Shown in pieces: positions 6,843 through 7,289 of a DNA stretch of 7,289 nt (positions are counted from its first letter, which is position 1; each line of letters opens with the position of its first letter). The position numbers and the translations under genes are program-made. This DNA comes from an uncultured Eubacteriales bacterium (lineage in GTDB: Bacteria; Bacillota; Clostridia; Christensenellales; Aristaeellaceae): positions 1-7,289 of the forward strand of contig URJB01000083.1 in assembly GCA_900548145.1 (NCBI GenBank). The letters run 5' to 3'. The notes beneath the pieces are model-generated. The model was not told the DNA's origin. It did no database searches and worked only from the letters and a program-made list of their open reading frames with translations.

Positions 6843-6871
6843 AGTATACCGTTCTTGCATCCAGTATGCAA
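6843..6871 (-). promoter_or_regulatory. Sigma-A-type promoter of aconitase
   Basis: On the minus strand, a TTGCAT -35 box (6866-6871) and a TATACT -10 box (6843-6848) are separated by exactly 17 bp, a close match to the housekeeping consensus. Transcription would begin near 6836, giving a leader of about 45 nt before ATG 6791. AT-rich sequence upstream (T-tracts at 6872-6893 on the minus strand) could act as an UP-like element. Confidence 0.75.
6855..6871. promoter_or_regulatory. Candidate operator over the aconitase -35 box
   Basis: TTGCAT (6855-6860) and ATGCAA (6866-6871) form a perfect 6-bp inverted repeat with a 5-bp centre, covering the -35 box and the upstream half of the spacer. In addition CCAGTAT occurs twice (6841-6847 and 6861-6867), exactly 20 bp apart, about two helical turns. 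A repressor bound here would block polymerase. No regulator gene is in the window, so the binding protein is unknown. Confidence 0.45.
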
Positions 6872-6902
6872 TCAAAAACCAAAGAAAAAACAAGGGGCAG
6901 TA

Positions 6903-6948
6903 GCAGGGGCAGTGCCCCTGCACCCCGGACTGCGCGCTATGCGCGCAG
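6903..6948 (+). repeat. Paired hairpins at the start of the right repeat array
   Basis: Hairpin 1 has 8-bp arms GCAGGGGC (6903-6910) and GCCCCTGC (6914-6921) with an AGT loop. Hairpin 2 has arms CTGCGCGC (6930-6937) and GCGCGCAG (6941-6948) with a TAT loop. The 8-nt ACCCCGGA spacer is identical to that of the central block. In the next two units hairpin 1 is reduced to GCAGG/CCTGC (7063-7080 and 7222-7239), while hairpin 2 is retained (7089-7107 and 7248-7266). Confidence 0.85.
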
Positions 6949-7289
6949 GGCGCTTGAGGGAAAGCAAATTGGCCGCGGAATTACCGCCGCTCGGCAACGG
7001 GCCTCGCAGCTCGCGGGTTTGACAGGGCTTCATGAGGGCTGGTCGAAATAGACGGCCGCTCGGCAGGCTTAAAATCCTGCACCCCGGACTGCGCGCTATG
7101 CGCGCAGGGCGCTTGAGGGAAAGCAAATTGGCCGCGGAATTACCGCCGCTCGGCAACGGGCCTCGCAGCTCGCGGGTTTGACAGGGCTTCATGAGGGCTG
7201 GTCGAAATAGACGGCCGCTCGGCAGGCTTAAAATCCTGCACCCCGGACTGCGCGCTATGCGCGCAGGGCGCTTGAGGGAAAGCAAATTG
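6917..7289 (+). repeat. 159-bp perfect tandem repeat array (cut by window end)
   Basis: Units run 6917-7075, 7076-7234 and a partial 7235-7289. The two full units are identical over all 159 bp, and the 55 bp of the third also match. Each carries the ACCCCGGA spacer, hairpin 2, the TTGGCCGCGGAATTACCG segment and the CCGCTCGGCAACGGGCCTCGC module of the family. A unit-specific stretch follows (about 7021-7056 in the first unit) that is absent from the other two blocks. No coding region is supported here; the number of units beyond the window is unknown. Confidence 0.95.

Noticed and set aside
6792..6923. 44-codon upstream extension of aconitase
   Set aside because: It covers the promoter, the leader and the start of the repeat array. 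The ribosome site and known family N-terminus favour ATG 6791.
6872..7285. Minus-strand open frame of 137 codons with a 53-residue internal period
   Set aside because: The period is just the 159-bp DNA repeat, which happens to be a multiple of three and stop-free. There is no ribosome site, the frame runs through the hairpins and the aconitase upstream region, and the 88-bp sister repeat does not keep frame.
6917..7289. CRISPR array
   Set aside because: Repeats are 159 bp (88 bp in the centre) and directly abutting, with no unique spacers of uniform length and no cas genes.

Overview
The window looks like a piece of chromosome from a GC-rich Firmicute, most likely a gut clostridium of the Oscillospirales type. 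This is inferred from the AGGAGG-type ribosome sites, frequent TTG starts, GC-biased codon choice, a Bacillus/Clostridia-style long RecJ, and the short ~640-residue aconitase form. No species marker such as 16S is present, so the placement is tentative. There are five protein genes and three blocks of one intergenic repeat family. No phage, transposase, defence or CRISPR genes are visible.

Layout: 1-225 is a mosaic of the repeat family. 294-4456 holds a compact plus-strand operon: recJ (single-strand DNA exonuclease), two four-helix half-transporters of the EamA/SMR-like superfamily that overlap by 8 bp, and trpS (tryptophanyl-tRNA synthetase). Gaps are 0 bp, -8 bp and 25 bp, so the genes are probably co-transcribed. 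4445-4716 holds a near-perfect 88-bp tandem duplication of the repeat followed by a diverged mosaic; the first repeat copy supplies the last codons and the stop codon of trpS. 4804-4841 is a strong hairpin, probably the terminator of the converging minus-strand aconitase gene (4860-6791). That gene has a good sigma-A-type promoter (TTGCAT, 17 bp, TATACT) with a dyad over its -35 box. From 6903 to the window end is a 159-bp perfect tandem array of a third variant of the repeat family, cut off by the window edge.

The protein genes are housekeeping: DNA repair, tRNA charging and central carbon metabolism. The two half-transporters have opposite positive-charge patterns, which suggests an antiparallel heterodimer of unknown substrate. 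The most notable feature is the repeat family. Every gap between transcription units carries it in the same orientation, with two closely spaced perfect hairpins whose arms differ between loci by compensating changes. Copies within a locus are almost identical, which points to local tandem amplification.
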